Below, piece after piece: positions 53,601 to 64,000 of a stretch of DNA of 64,000 nt; the first letter of the stretch is position 1, and every line of letters starts with the position of its first letter. Position numbers and translations under genes: made by a program. Below the pieces are notes generated by a model. That model saw nothing but the letters and a program-made list of their open reading frames with translations. It searched no databases and was not told the DNA's origin. Source of the stretch: Adiantum capillus-veneris (Eukaryota; Streptophyta; Polypodiopsida; Polypodiales; Pteridaceae); assembly GCA_014529385.2 (NCBI GenBank), contig CM043963.1, positions 66,940,895 through 67,004,894 of the forward strand, in the 5' to 3' direction.

Positions 53601-54430
53601 GAGTCTGAGTTGGAGTGGAAAGCATGGCAATGGCCTAAGGATAGATACTTCTGTAAGACTAAAACCAAAGAAGTATACCACACACTTATGGCTTTTATGG
53701 ATTGGTTCTCTCCACTGCAAAACAATGGGGTATGAAGTGACCAGAGTCAAGATGGGAGAAAATCACCAAGAACATCTGGTGCCCACAGTGGCCCCTGAAT
53801 ATGAAGGTATTTCTTTGGAAAGTACTGTGGGGAGAATTTCCAACTGAGGTAAAGTCTCTTGCTAGGGGAATTGGCCCAAATAGATGCTCTCAATGCAGAA
53901 TGGCTAACAAGACCTCTCCCACCTCTTCAAGGAGTGTCTTATGATCAGCAGCCTTGCAGGTAAGATATACAAACGGGTTCACTACACATGGAAGATAGGA
54001 TTTTATAAGAACAATCTATTCTTGGGAGGGAAGGTACTGAAAAGCCAAGAGCTTCTTATTGCCTCAGGAGGTGCACTTTATTCACAAATTGCTAGATTCC
54101 TCTACTTCAAACAGGTCTCGAAGGCTAGGAATGTTCGTTTATTTGATAGAACAATGGAAGCTGCCAGGTTCATAGAGCTTATTCAAGAAAGCAGGGGGGG
54201 AAATCCTAGCCTTTGGAAAATGGGAGAAATCTGATGAATGAACAGGTTAATTACACATTGCTTTAACAGACTCTCAAAGATAAGGGCCATGTGCTGTCCA
54301 CGGGGTGGCTCCCCTATTAGTTGATGTATTAGTGACATCTAAGAGTTGTCATGGCTCGGCAGGAGCATGACACATTTGTAATTTTTTGTGGTTGTCAGTA
54401 TAATTCACTCACCATTGTGAGTTTTTCCCC
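50690..54430 (+). pseudogene. L1-like LINE ORF2 (endonuclease end, RT, tail) and 3' UTR
   Basis: It begins with the endonuclease phrase ITIVNIYGPCSMKE and WLLLGDL. From about 51650 the RT appears: RPISMMSIAYKIVSK near 52040, then TPHQHGFVKGRSIYDNIL, LQLDLYKAYDRITWLFIEDV and IKQGFPLAPLLF. The catalytic region reads KLFADDSLLFLKACP (about 52547). A decayed spacer follows. The C-terminal zinc-binding tail region reads WCPQWPL.MKVFLWK (about 53780). The 3' UTR has GGGGTGGCTCCCCTATTAG and GTCATGGCTCG. It ends with a hairpin at 54407-54422 and a short A-rich tail. Many stops interrupt it. The 5' end of the endonuclease is missing here and may be the relic at 43255-43600. Confidence 0.85.
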
Positions 54431-54545
54431 CTTAAAAATTGTAGCCAAATTGTGAAGAACTTATGGAATCTCTATATAAACTAGAAATGCAATATGTTTC
54501 TTTAGTCAAGAGACCAAGATTGTATACCTTTTATTGTTTTTTTTT

Positions 54546-54848
54546 GGGCGAAGCTCACAATTTGTGAGTGAATTGTATTATGCACAGCATAGAGATTACA
54601 CAACAACCTCAATCTGAAGCGAGCCTTGAGGTGCTGAAGATTACAAAATGGATGTTTACCGCCTCTCATCGAGGCTAATCATAACCGACTCTACAAAGTA
54701 GGTGAACTATAGATCTAGGCTTTTACTTCTTGCACGTTGACAGCATGGCATGGGTAGCCGTAGTCCAGTCTCCCGAGTTTTGCTTGCTTCCAAGCATATA
54801 GATCAGCACTCTGCTTTCTTATATGATCTCTGAGAAGCTTTTATTGTT
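54546..54848 (-). mobile_element. Short 5'-truncated LINE copy
   Basis: Only about 300 bases of the 3' end on the minus strand, with the terminal hairpin at 54554-54568 and a T run (minus-strand A tail) at 54536-54545. The segment 54735-54846 is closely repeated at 54943-55036 in the next copy. A heavily 5'-truncated insertion is typical of LINEs. Confidence 0.75.
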
Positions 54849-56600
54849 TTTTTTTTTCAAAACTCACAATTGTGGGTGATTGTATTATAAAGTCATCAAT
54901 AGAAATACAAATCAGACTCAAGCTCAACCTTTAACTTCTCACAGGTTGACAGCATGGCATGGGTAGCCGTAGACCGGTCTCCCAAGTCTTGGTTGCTTTC
55001 GAGCAAATAGATCATCACTTTGCTTTCTTGTAGTATAGCACATAGACTTGTTTTAGGATAATAGCAATAAAAGCTTCTCATATTTAAGCTAACAAACCAT
55101 TACCAAGAACAGCAAATGGAACAGGTCCAATCCTCCGTGTTATGACTTTTACCTATTACATATATAAGCTCCTCACTTTCTTGTACAATCACTGAGAAGC
55201 TAGCCACAGAAAGGTCGTTATCAAAGACACGGCAGTTCCTGACCTTCCAGATATTATAAAAGGAAAATCTGACAATTTGGGTAGAAACCAAAACTGCAAG
55301 ACTTTGAAACTCAAAAGTGGATTATCAAGTCTGTTGTCCAGGCCTTCGATTGCTCTGCATACAAGTACCTTTTCCATGCCATTTAGTTGAAGTTGGTCAG
55401 CTAGAACGTCAGAAGATTTCCAACGCTTGTTGTTTCCATCTCAAAAATGAATCGACCGTTGGAGTCCTTTATTGTTTAGTCTTTTAGCAATTTCCCTCCA
55501 GTAAGAGTTTAGACTAACTCCAACTTCTTGTGTCAACCAAAGGGACCAAACTTGGCACAGAGAGCCTCAACATGGACAGTAGGGTTGAGGATTCCAAGGC
55601 CACCTTGGGTAACTGGACGAGGTATAGTTTCCCACTTTGCCCACTACCATGATGACAAGGCTTTAGTGACGTTTAACAGGTTTCAAGAACTCCTTCCAAT
55701 TACACTTGGCAATTTCGAGGAGTGGGTTGGTGAAGGCAATGTAAGGGAGCAGAAATGAGTTTATCACTATTATCCAACTTGAGAAGGGAAGCAACACAAC
55801 CTCCCACTTCCTCATTTTCTTTTGGATCTTCTTTGGGACCCATTGGAACCTTTATTTTTGTGAGTGATGTCCACCCCCAAGGGTGCACCCTGTTGTCGAA
55901 AGATTCTTTTTTTAGATATAATCTCCCTCGACCAGTCTGATGGGTCAAATGAGTCATTTTCGTAAGGGAGACTAGTCTCGACTTCTCGATACTATACTTT
56001 GACCCCGAAGCCACGGAGAATGTTTGTACGAGCTCTAGTGCTTTCTAAAAAACCTGAGGGCAGGCTTTCAAGAAATGAGGGAGTCATCTGCGAGAACATC
56101 TTAACGAGGAGTTGATCGTTGCCAGAAAGAGTTAAACCTTGAATTTCACCCCGTGCAGCAGCAACTTCAAGCATCATTATGAGGGGATGCAAGCCAATGG
56201 CAAAATGAAGAGGGGCTAGAAAGCATCCTTGCTTGATTGACCTCCTAGCTTCAAAGAGCCCACAATTCTTTCATTGAACAAAAGCTCAGATTGCGCAAAG
56301 ACCAGAGATTTCATGACAACTTCAATGAAGGACCACATAATCCTATCATATGCCTTGTCTAGATCGAGCTGGAGCAAGATGCACTCCTGCTTCATGAAGT
56401 CTACAAACTCAATGCCAACCATTGCTACCAAGATGTTGTCATATATCAACCTCCCTTTTATGAACCCGTGCTGATGGGAGAGAGATTGCTTTGTCCAAGA
56501 GGGGAGCAATTCTTGAGCGACGGCTTTGGCGATGACTTTATATGCCACAAACATCACAGTTATAAGGCACCGATGCTTAAGATGTTGAGCAACACACCTA
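54849..56600 (-). pseudogene. LINE ORF2 RT and 3' end, minus strand
   Basis: Read from high to low coordinates: VMFVAYKVIAKAVA (about 56570), SHQHGFIKGRLIYDNIL, LQLDLDKAYDRIMWSFIEV, then SLVFAQSELLFNERIVG. This lacks about 14 residues present in the plus-strand copy between SLGFG and QSELLF, an in-frame-like deletion. HPLIMMLEVAAARGEIQG follows. The ADDSLIS catalytic word is intact but in a neighbouring frame (about 56083-56105). The tail region contains TQIVRFSFYNIWKVRN. The 3' end has the family hairpin (54862-54877) and a T run (minus-strand A tail) at 54848-54857. The 5' end is truncated near 56600. Confidence 0.85.
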
Positions 56601-56736
56601 CTCAGAAAAACATGTTGGAAACTACTAACGAAAGTCTTATAGCACTATGAAACTCACCAAGTATGTTGATATAGTATGTGCCTACTGACATACTGGGTCT
56701 ATTCACCTGTTATTAATATGAATCTTTTAAGATTTC

Positions 56737-57015
56737 CTCCTTCTCCCTTTACGAAGTCTCAATGCTTTGGCCTGCAGAGTACTGTTCCTATGCCCCGCTC
56801 ACAGTCACACAAAGAAGACCACCTCCTCAAGGCTCCGCGCGCCCAGTGCATCTCCTTCACCTCCAGGGTGCTCCCAAGCCCCTTGTAGGCTCACCCTTGT
56901 GCCTGCTCTCTTCCATGCATACATTTGCATCTTCATACTCGTCCCCCTTATCCATGTACTCACGCATGGATGCAAGTCAGCTCAACCGCATGACGAGAGA
57001 ACGTGCAATGGCTTG
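56737..57015 (+). repeat. Dispersed repeat R, copy 2
   Basis: Shorter copy of the repeat at 40116-40710, in the same orientation, lacking its central GA tract region. It ends just before a foldback element. Confidence 0.7.
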
Positions 57016-57045
57016 ATCACACACACAGTTCCATTTAAACTCGAT

Positions 57046-57052
57046 AAATTAA
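57046..57052. repeat. Left target-site duplication of foldback element
   Basis: AAATTAA, matched by AAATTAA at 57549-57555 directly beyond the right inverted repeat. Confidence 0.75.
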
Positions 57053-57548
57053 AGGGGAAATTACCAAAATACCCCTCTAATTTGAGGAAATTCCCAAAAT
57101 ACCCCTCAAATTTCAAAAATTCCCAAAGTGCCCCTGATGTTTTGTCATAAATTCCCAAAATGCCCTTCAAATTTTCCAAAATTCCCAAAATACCCCTGGT
57201 TGTGAGACTAAATTTCTCGAAAAATAAATTTTTATGTAGGTCTTCACAAGAAGAGTGATTGTCTATCGTACAAGATGCTAAAACTACAATTTGAGTTGGT
57301 TACGTAGGCTTTGGAGATGAATTGCTTCATTATTTTTAGACATAATTGCCTTTTTTGCGATCGTAACTGGTGACAAATTACATGCTGAGCACTCAAAAAC
57401 GGATCTCAATTGTCAAAAACGAATGAAGATTAGAAAATCTTGAACATTCCAACCAAAATAGATACAAGGGTATTTTGGGAATTTTTGAAATTTGAGGGGT
57501 ATTTTGGGAATTTCCTCAAATTAGAGGGGTATTTTGGTAATTTCCCCT
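57053..57548. mobile_element. Foldback/MITE-like element with 75-bp perfect terminal inverted repeats
   Basis: Bases 57053-57127 are the exact reverse complement of 57474-57548. The element begins AGGGGAAATTACC and ends GGTAATTTCCCCT. The left arm continues as further copies of an AAATTCCCAAAATACCCCT unit to about 57200, while the right arm has fewer units, so the element is asymmetric. The centre (57201-57465) is unique and non-coding. It is flanked by a 7-bp direct repeat. No transposase is encoded, and the superfamily is not determined. Confidence 0.9.
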
Positions 57549-57562
57549 AAATTAACACACCC

Positions 57563-57563
<1 letters not shown>

Positions 57564-57603
<40 letters not shown>
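57564..57603 (+). repeat. C40 homopolymer
   Basis: Forty consecutive C starting nine bases after the right flank duplication of the foldback element. Confidence 0.9.
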
Positions 57604-57605
<2 letters not shown>

Positions 57606-58470
57606 CCATGTGGCAGCAGGAGAATCCTCCGGGCCAGTGTGGCCTCAAGTCTAGGCATTCAGCACGCTGAGAGAGAGAGAAAAGAGGCTCGAGGGAGGAG
57701 TCCGGTTAAAATACATTAGACCCTGAGAGAGTGTGCGCACAGAAAATTTTGTTTAATACCTCGAGGCCGGCCACTGTCCAGCAGAGCGGTCAAATCTCCT
57801 TCAATGCACAACAGAGGAGGCAACGGTGCCCGACCCGCTCCTCACGTATTGGCAAGAGGCTAGCTATAGGTAGGCAGAGAGAGGTGCAACCCAGCAGGGT
57901 AGACAGAGAGAGGTGCAACTGTTGTAGAGCTTGCTGGCGGCCTCCAACTTCACCTGCATAAGGTGAGTCTCTATACATTGCAGAAAGCACAATCTTTGAG
58001 CTTGCTCTTGCTGGCAGTGTTTTATGCATTCCCTAGCTTTTCCTGGCTCGACCCCAACCGTTACCTGAAGAGCAAGAAGCTTGATGGCCATCTAGCCAAG
58101 GCTCTAATGAAGGAGGTGACCAACCAGCGCCACCGTACCTATAGCCTTGACATGGAGCATCTGCCCCACCCAAGAACTCCTCCGTGTGCTTCTTGTTGCC
58201 TTTGATGGTTTCACCCATGTCGTTTAAGTTACAAATGGTCCCACATTCGTACCTACTTCCCTATCTCTGTTTCTCTCGCCTCACGTATTGATCGAACTTG
58301 CCACGTCTCCTTGCGACGGCATGTAGTACTGGTCACAGGCAACACAGCTTATCTCACCCTTTCCCCATGCTTGCAAGCAGCCTCTACTTCTATGAATCTG
58401 CATCTCGCCATTGTTGCCTCGGCAAGGTCCTGTAACCTGCCCAATCTGCCTCGGCTACAGATGACCACCC

Positions 58471-58503
<33 letters not shown>

Positions 58504-59890
58504 CCTCTGCGTTCATGACTCCTTTCCAATTATTTCCTTTCAGAGAAGCTCTCCAATGTGATGTACGAACCTTCAACAGAGTTTTCTGCACGGGCCTCCC
58601 AAGTCCAATGTTCAACAATGGGCTGTTCTAAGCTTCAACAGACTCTTCTCTGTGTAGCCGTTGCTACTCTATAGAGCCCCGCCTCCTGAGTCCCACCCTT
58701 ACTGGCTATGTCGACGATGGGTCGTGGCACACAAGAGGTGCTGAGAGTAGCCTCGATCAGCTCTAGCTTCTGAACAGCTCAAGCAGATCGGACGCAGCTA
58801 TCCACATCAAGGTATTGAGGGCGTCCAAGCCTGCATATGATCCAGCCGAGAAAGAGAGAGAGACATTCTACAATTCTATTTGTGCATGTATTGAGTTGGC
58901 AGCTTGCAGGAATTTTCTTGGTCCGATCCTCTCAGTTAGCTTTCTTATCTGACTGTGCCATCGGGCCTGGTTGCCAGCACTCGCCCCGAGGGTGGACGTC
59001 GACTGTTGTCATTGCCATCATTACTCAATGCTGAAGGTAGCTGACCTTCTTGCTGCGCACTTATAGAGGTCAATGTTTTTTAATGGTGTTCTTTCAATGA
59101 CTCTTGCATCGATAATATCTTTTTTGTGCTCTGGCAATACTACTAGGAGGGTTATCATGCATGCATGCAAGGCCTGGATAGAGGGGATTGTGTAATTTTA
59201 TCAAGGGCCGAAGCCAGAGTGTACCACTCTCACAATGAGTTTTAAGTAATAGAAGAATCAGCCTCTTTTCTTGCCAAAACAGAGGGAGAGAGATATCCCT
59301 AGCACAACGAGCAGCACGGCCAGCCAGCCAGCAACATTGATTGCAGGATATGTCCAACAAGGCCAGGTCAATAAGAGAGAGAGATGTTTTCAGCTTATGC
59401 AAAGAGGGCATCTCTCCAAATGCAATCATGTACACTTGCACCTAATTGGCATTACACAAGATGCTGATATGGGGCAAAAGAATTTGTTAGTCGGTGGTTA
59501 CTCCGCGAGTTGCAATCTGCAGATTTATGAGCTTGACATTGCGAAAAGCCAAAAGACGAACCAGGTTGCTCCTGAGTCCACAAGCAAGGTAACTAACTAA
59601 ATCTCTCCCTAGCATTGCTCTTAGCTCTGTCAAACCTATGACTGCCTTAAGACTGAGGAAATTATGGTGAAGCAGTCTGCCGATGTGGCAACAATAGTGG
59701 TGATGAAGGAGTCTCGCCTACATTCTCGCCTTCGAGACTTGCCATTTGTAGTGCTCTTTATCTTTCACATGCTTTTAGTAGCAGCAGGAATCCTTTTTTT
59801 GAACGTCGTATACCTCCGGGACATAACACAAAGGAAGCTTCATAATTTGATAAGATGGTTTCCACAACTGAGCAGTGCCTCGTGATAAAG
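57604..59890 (+). other. Unassigned region with possible exon fragments
   Basis: Three stretches look coding. 57963-58205 has a hydrophobic run LSLLLLAVFYAFPSFSWL near its start, followed by a basic region. 59400-59590 reads VHLHLIGITQDADMGQKN, then LLVGGYSASCNLQIYELDIA, and ends at a good donor (AAG|GTAACT). 59667-59885 reads SRLRDLPFVVLFIFHMLLVA, one membrane segment of a type seen in choline-transporter-like proteins, which I cannot confirm. The region is GC-richer than its surroundings and has a (GA)12 tract at 58472. It could be a host gene fragment or another captured or degenerate gene. No complete model can be supported. Confidence 0.3.
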
Positions 59891-60885
59891 CAGCATTGAT
59901 TAAAACTTATTATTTTATTTTTTTAAAAATCCTACGAAGAATAGGTGGCAAAAAGTAGCGTTGACTTCTTTAAAAAGGGGCAACGTCAGGTCTGTTTCAA
60001 CAACCTCCTGCATGAGGCAACGTGAGAAGGAGGGTCTATTCACCAGCCTCCTGCATGAAGCAACCATCATCAGGTGCTTGAGAAAGCATCCAAATGATCT
60101 TGAAGCTAGGAAGTTGGCGAATTTGTAGGTGTAGCTAGCATTGTTGGTTGGAGAGAGGACTGGCAAAGTCGACGAGGTGTGCCCTCTCTTCCTCCCATGC
60201 TGACGAAGATAGCGCACTTTCATAGCACTCCAAAAATAGCGCCTAAAGTATGTATTTTTCTATAGTTTGCTGCCTTTGAGGTGTTTTTACTCGTTTGCAA
60301 TTCTTATTAGCGCTTTGCCATCTTTAGGCGCTACCCTTCAAAACGTAATTTAGCAACCAATGACACATCGAGCTTCCTCAAAGCAAATTATTGTAACAGG
60401 CCTTGAATATTGTTTAACGAGCACTATTTTTATCCCTCCTAGCTAGGAATACCATCATGAAGTCCATTAATTTTTTCTTGTATTAATCATATTTGTAACT
60501 TTCACATTGAGATGCTTCACACTTGAAATCGATGTTAGTTTTAAACTTTAATCATTCCTCGTTAATTATTAAAACATGTCGTCATTCGTGATCCTTCAAT
60601 TCAAAATCATTCTTGATAGTATCATATTGATGGCACGCACAAACTTATTTCATTGTAGCTTATGACAAAAGAACCATGATGATATTCATGAGCTTGGCGA
60701 TTGATTGTTTGTGACTGTCAACTAATCTTGTTATCAGTAATAATTACAGGGCACTTTGAGCCTATATGGTTACAACATGGATCTATGGTACTTTGAGCGG
60801 AAATATGGTAACAACATGGATCCATATTGTCATGGGTATTTCCATCTTATATTGTTATTCCAAAATTTCTCTTTTAATCCGTTGA
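59891..60885. other. No gene; small inverted repeat
   Basis: TAGCGCCTAAAG (60237-60248) and its reverse complement (60322-60333) enclose 73 bases. CCTCCTGCATGARGCAAC is repeated at 60003 and 60047. Otherwise AT-rich and non-coding. Confidence 0.45.
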
Positions 60886-61075
60886 GAGCGTCTCTGATGC
60901 CATGGCACATAAAGCCATGATGGTGCTTAGTATTTTACTATCTGATTTGAAGAAAGCGTCTCTGATGCCATGGTACGTAAAGCCATGATGATTGTCATTT
61001 CAAAGTTTTTTCCAAGTGTCTCTAATGACATGGTGAACACCGTGATGCCATGGTACGTAAAGCCACGATGATGAC
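60886..61075. repeat. GATGCCATGG tandem repeat
   Basis: The phrase GCGTCTCTGATGCCATGGNACNTAAAGCCATGATG occurs at about 60888 and 60956. A diverged GTGTCTCTAATGACATGG follows at about 61016 and GTGATGCCATGGTACGTAAAG at about 61043. The unit length is about 65-70 bases. It lies directly upstream of a gypsy LTR. Confidence 0.8.
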
Positions 61076-61199
61076 AGTCACCAGTTGAGATATTGGGGGA
61101 CCCCATTATGTTTATTACATGCTGACTTTGTATATATGTCTGCACATGTGATTACAGTGATATTACATTTGTTTCTATGTCATCTTTAGAGCAGCGTCG

Positions 61200-61708
61200 C
61201 GAAATGTCTCTAAGGACAATGTGATGTGGTTGTAGAAGACGAAGATAGTCCTGGCAGGCGGGAACTATCCCTTAAAAGATCGGCCAGCGGGAGGCAATTG
61301 GATTGGCAGTAATTACCACAGGCAAATATTGTAGTAACTTAGGAGAGCTATAAATAGGACTCACTACATTGTAATTGGCTTCTAAACTGTTTGTACTTGG
61401 CTATAGCTTTCTTAGCACTTTCGAGCTCTTCGCCTCTAGCTTCACTTGTAATCATCAATTCTGTAATCATCTCAGCTTGAACCGTTACACACTGTACTGG
61501 TTAACCGTGAGCTATTATCTTAACTGGCAAATACTCTTCTTAGTTTTTCAGCTATGTCTCTCATTTCAGTATCATATTCCAGTTCAGTTATCTATTACAG
61601 TTCAGTCAATGCTCTGTTCAAGTCTCATTATTTAAGTTGACGGCATACCTAATAGCTTTAAATTCTGACACCGGAATTAGCTGTCTGATGAGATCAGCTC
61701 CAATTCCA
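61200..61708 (+). mobile_element. 5' LTR of gypsy D (left boundary uncertain)
   Basis: A TATA box CTATAAATAGG at about 61347 is followed by a CT-rich leader and an end in CA at 61708, immediately before a PBS-like word. The left end is approximate because the partner LTR is outside the window. It resembles the promoter at 451 in its TATA context. Confidence 0.5.
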
Positions 61709-61711
61709 TTT

Positions 61712-61726
61712 TGGCGATCACGATGG
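61712..61726 (+). promoter_or_regulatory. Primer binding site, gypsy D
   Basis: TGGCGATCACGATGG follows the LTR end. TGGCG-starting sites that are not tRNA-Met type are common in plant Tat/Athila-type gypsy elements. The exact tRNA is not determined. Confidence 0.5.
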
Positions 61727-61790
61727 TTAGAGCTGTTTGCTCTTCGACAAGTAAACTTTTATCTCCCCGTTTGAATTTTCAGTTGATCAC

Positions 61791-64000
61791 ATGGCACCCA
61801 AAGTCAATCGTGGTCGTAAACCGTCAACCTGATTAGGCAATGATTCCAACCGCACTAACCCCATTCCTGAGGTCTCAGAAAGAGAGTCTGAGCATAAGAA
61901 ATACCCGGAGAGCGAGACTGAGGCTCAAGAGGAGCACAATCATGTTGATGACGCCAAGGACTCTCAGCACTCCAATCATTCCAGAAGGAGGAGGGCTGAG
62001 TGGGAAGAATGCAAAACCAAGGGTTCTTGGTCCACGAATAAGTCAAAAGGGGCCAAAGGCAATAAGAACAGTTGTCACAGTTCCAACAAAAAAGCCAGAG
62101 AAGAGACAGCGACTGAGACCGAAGAAGAAGTTGACTGGGAAGCTGATATAGATCACTACAAAAAGTCTTCTCGTCGAAGTCAGACTTCCAAGGGCACAAA
62201 AAGCAGGGATGATGTTGTCCGGCATTATTATACTTCTTCATTAAAATCTATTTTCCAATGTTCAAAGGAGGGAAGAAAGATGACCCAGATGTTCATATTC
62301 AAGCTTTTGAACAGTATACTGAGTTGAAGAATATTGATGAAGATGACTGGGGGAAATATTTTTCCTCAGACACTCAAAGATGCAGCAAGGAAATGGTACT
62401 ACCATTACCCAGCCTGCCAACTCAGATCATACAACAAATTGCTCAAAAGATTTCATATTGGAATATTTAGATAATAGGGGTGATGAGGACATCCTCTGCA
62501 AGCTAGATAAGATTAGACAAGGAAAGTTGTTAGTGAGAAGTTATGTTGAAAAACTCAAGGAGTTAACCAGGCTGTTGCAAGAGCCACCATCAGAAAAGAG
62601 TCTACGCGCATAGTTTCTAAATGGGTTTCATAGTAAAAAGCTCCGGGAACAAGAGGTACCTGCAACAAGAAAGAGATTCAATGATTTAGTGCAGAGAGCT
62701 TTGAAACTTGAACATCAAGCTAAAAAGGAGAAAAGCCACAAGAAGAGGAGCAGGAGTTCTTCCTCTGAGAATTCTGATTAGTGCAACTTCCAACAGTTTT
62801 GACAGTAGCTCAGAAGAAAAAAGTAAAGACAAGGCCAAGAAGGAGTCTTGGTCCAGAAAGATTGATGAACGGCTAGGAAGATTGTTGAAATCAGCCAGAC
62901 TAGACAACCAGTTAGAAGAATTGAAACCTGGTGTTCAAGGTGCAAATCTAAAGATCGTGTTTCCCATGAATGTCCACAATGTACCTATTGCAAAGCATAT
63001 GGTCATTTATGGAACAATTGTGGCATTCACATTCACCATTTCAAGAAGGAAAAGGATATGTCAGTAGTAGCATTTACTAATGCTGAACCAGCCAGAGTAG
63101 AAATAACCAGTGTACCCCAAGAAGAGAAATCAGGTACCAATGGTATTGGTACTGGGTGCAGCAGATCCCAGGGAGGTACTGGCCGAGGGCGGGTTCGTGG
63201 GAGTTCTGAGGCTCGAGTCATTCAGAAGATACGAACTCAGTCTTCTGAGAAAGGACAATCAGATCAATTAGGATCTGGACTTTCTGAGACCATGCTGCCT
63301 GCAGTCCAAAGACTGGCGGAGGATCTAGAAAATGTCAAATCGGATCTAGCTAGAATAGGAAACAATGTAGAAGGTAAAGACGACACCAGAATGTAGATGG
63401 TTCAGTTTCCTCAAGTTCTTAGGATAACTCTCATCAAGAGAGAGAGAAAATACATGGGAAGATCTGTAAAAGAATTCAAAAACTGACTGTTGAATTAGAA
63501 GACATCATAAAAACTTTGCCTGAAGCAGCGAAATTCATCAAACAATGAAGGAAAGCTGAAGCCGACACTAGAGCAGTTGACCTTGCAGCTGTCAGGGATA
63601 ATGAAGTGCCGGTGATCCAGGTAGACTACAAAGCTATCTAGTGTCATACTGGATGGAGGGGCATGTGTCAACATCCTGGGGGCACACCTTCAACAAAGAA
63701 TGGGTATAAAAAACTTGAAACCAACACCATTCAAGATTCAGATGGCCGATCACAGAGTTGTGCAAGCAACCGGGATGATAAAAATATGCAGGTAAGGGTA
63801 GGAAAAGAAAAGTTCAAGACTAGTTTCTTAGTTCTGGATGTGCAAGGCGCATATGGGATATTACTCGGACGGCCACGGCTGCGAATATGCTGTTCAGGAC
63901 TATGCCAATCAAACTTTGATAATACAGGGTTCCAGTAGAAGAATTCAGGTCCAAACAAATAACACCAGAAATTGGAGGAAGGCATTGCGACAAGAGGATC
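61791..64000 (+). pseudogene. gypsy D Gag and protease, frameshifted, cut by window end
   Basis: It starts MAPKVNRGRKPST and hits a TGA at 61830. A charged N-terminal part follows in the same frame. The Gag core is split over three frames: FKGGKKDDPDVHIQAFEQY at 62260, then a piece ending KWYYHYPA, then SYVEKLKELTRLLQE and a stop at 62611. A basic RSRSSSSE region precedes two zinc knuckles: CSRCKSKDRVSHEC at 62932 and CTYCKAYGHLWNNC at 62980-63021 (standard CX2CX4HX4C). The protease region reads VPVIQVDYKAI, then in another frame VILDGGACVNILG (Asp at 63652, DGG instead of DSG), and later FLVLDVQGAYGILLGRPRL. The type is close to Tat/Athila elements. RT and later domains would lie beyond the window. 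Confidence 0.8.

Overview
The window looks like heterochromatin-like repeat sequence from a large land-plant genome. The evidence is structural: plant-type LTR retrotransposons with tRNA-type primer binding sites, a chromodomain Ty3/gypsy element, an En/Spm-type CACTA transposon with a TNP2 transposase, hAT relics and L1-like LINEs, embedded in very long GA/CT, GT, poly-G and poly-C tracts. No species is named, because nothing here fixes it. I see no intact host gene, no rRNA or tRNA gene and no CRISPR array. Every recognisable long coding region carries stops or frameshifts.

Layout from left to right. (1) 1-5.4 kb: AT-rich non-coding interior of an LTR-type element, with a degenerate ~150-bp tandem array (825-2330), a polypurine tract and the start of a 3' LTR near 4773. 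(2) 5.4-8.2 kb: a decayed, possibly spliced unknown gene. (3) 8.4-14.05 kb: 5' end of a gypsy element (gypsy A): LTR, PBS, a 2.7-kb leader holding a dispersed array of a 24-bp perfect palindrome, and a gag frame with three in-frame stops. (4) 14.05-17.72 kb: a Tork/Tnt1-like copia element inserted after that gag and cut off before its reverse transcriptase. (5) 17.72-38.41 kb: a chromovirus (Ty3/gypsy) with both LTRs, split inside gag by a 12.4-kb CACTA element (20487-32911). The CACTA is itself split by a 6-kb LTR element without visible pol genes (26091-32115). This gives a nest gypsy A < copia < chromovirus < CACTA < non-coding LTR element.

(6) 38.4-43.6 kb: a LINE 3' fragment, simple repeats, a dispersed repeat and a LINE ORF1/endonuclease relic. 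(7) 43.6-46.3 kb: a hAT transposase relic with a promoter-like upstream region. (8) 46.8-49.0 kb, minus strand: a protein-kinase-like pseudogene and an unknown decayed frame. (9) 50.7-56.6 kb: one plus-strand and two minus-strand LINE copies of one family, sharing a 3'-terminal hairpin. (10) 57.05-57.55 kb: a 496-bp foldback/MITE element with 75-bp identical inverted repeats and a 7-bp flanking duplication. (11) 57.6-61.1 kb: unassigned sequence with possible exon fragments and tandem repeats. (12) 61.2-64.0 kb: 5' LTR, gag and protease of another gypsy element that runs off the window.

The least expected signal is the palindrome array in the gypsy A leader. Other points worth checking are the 20-bp repeats inside the non-coding LTR element, the shared LINE 3' hairpin, the foldback element, the copia/chromovirus junction without a target duplication, and the very long G and C homopolymers.
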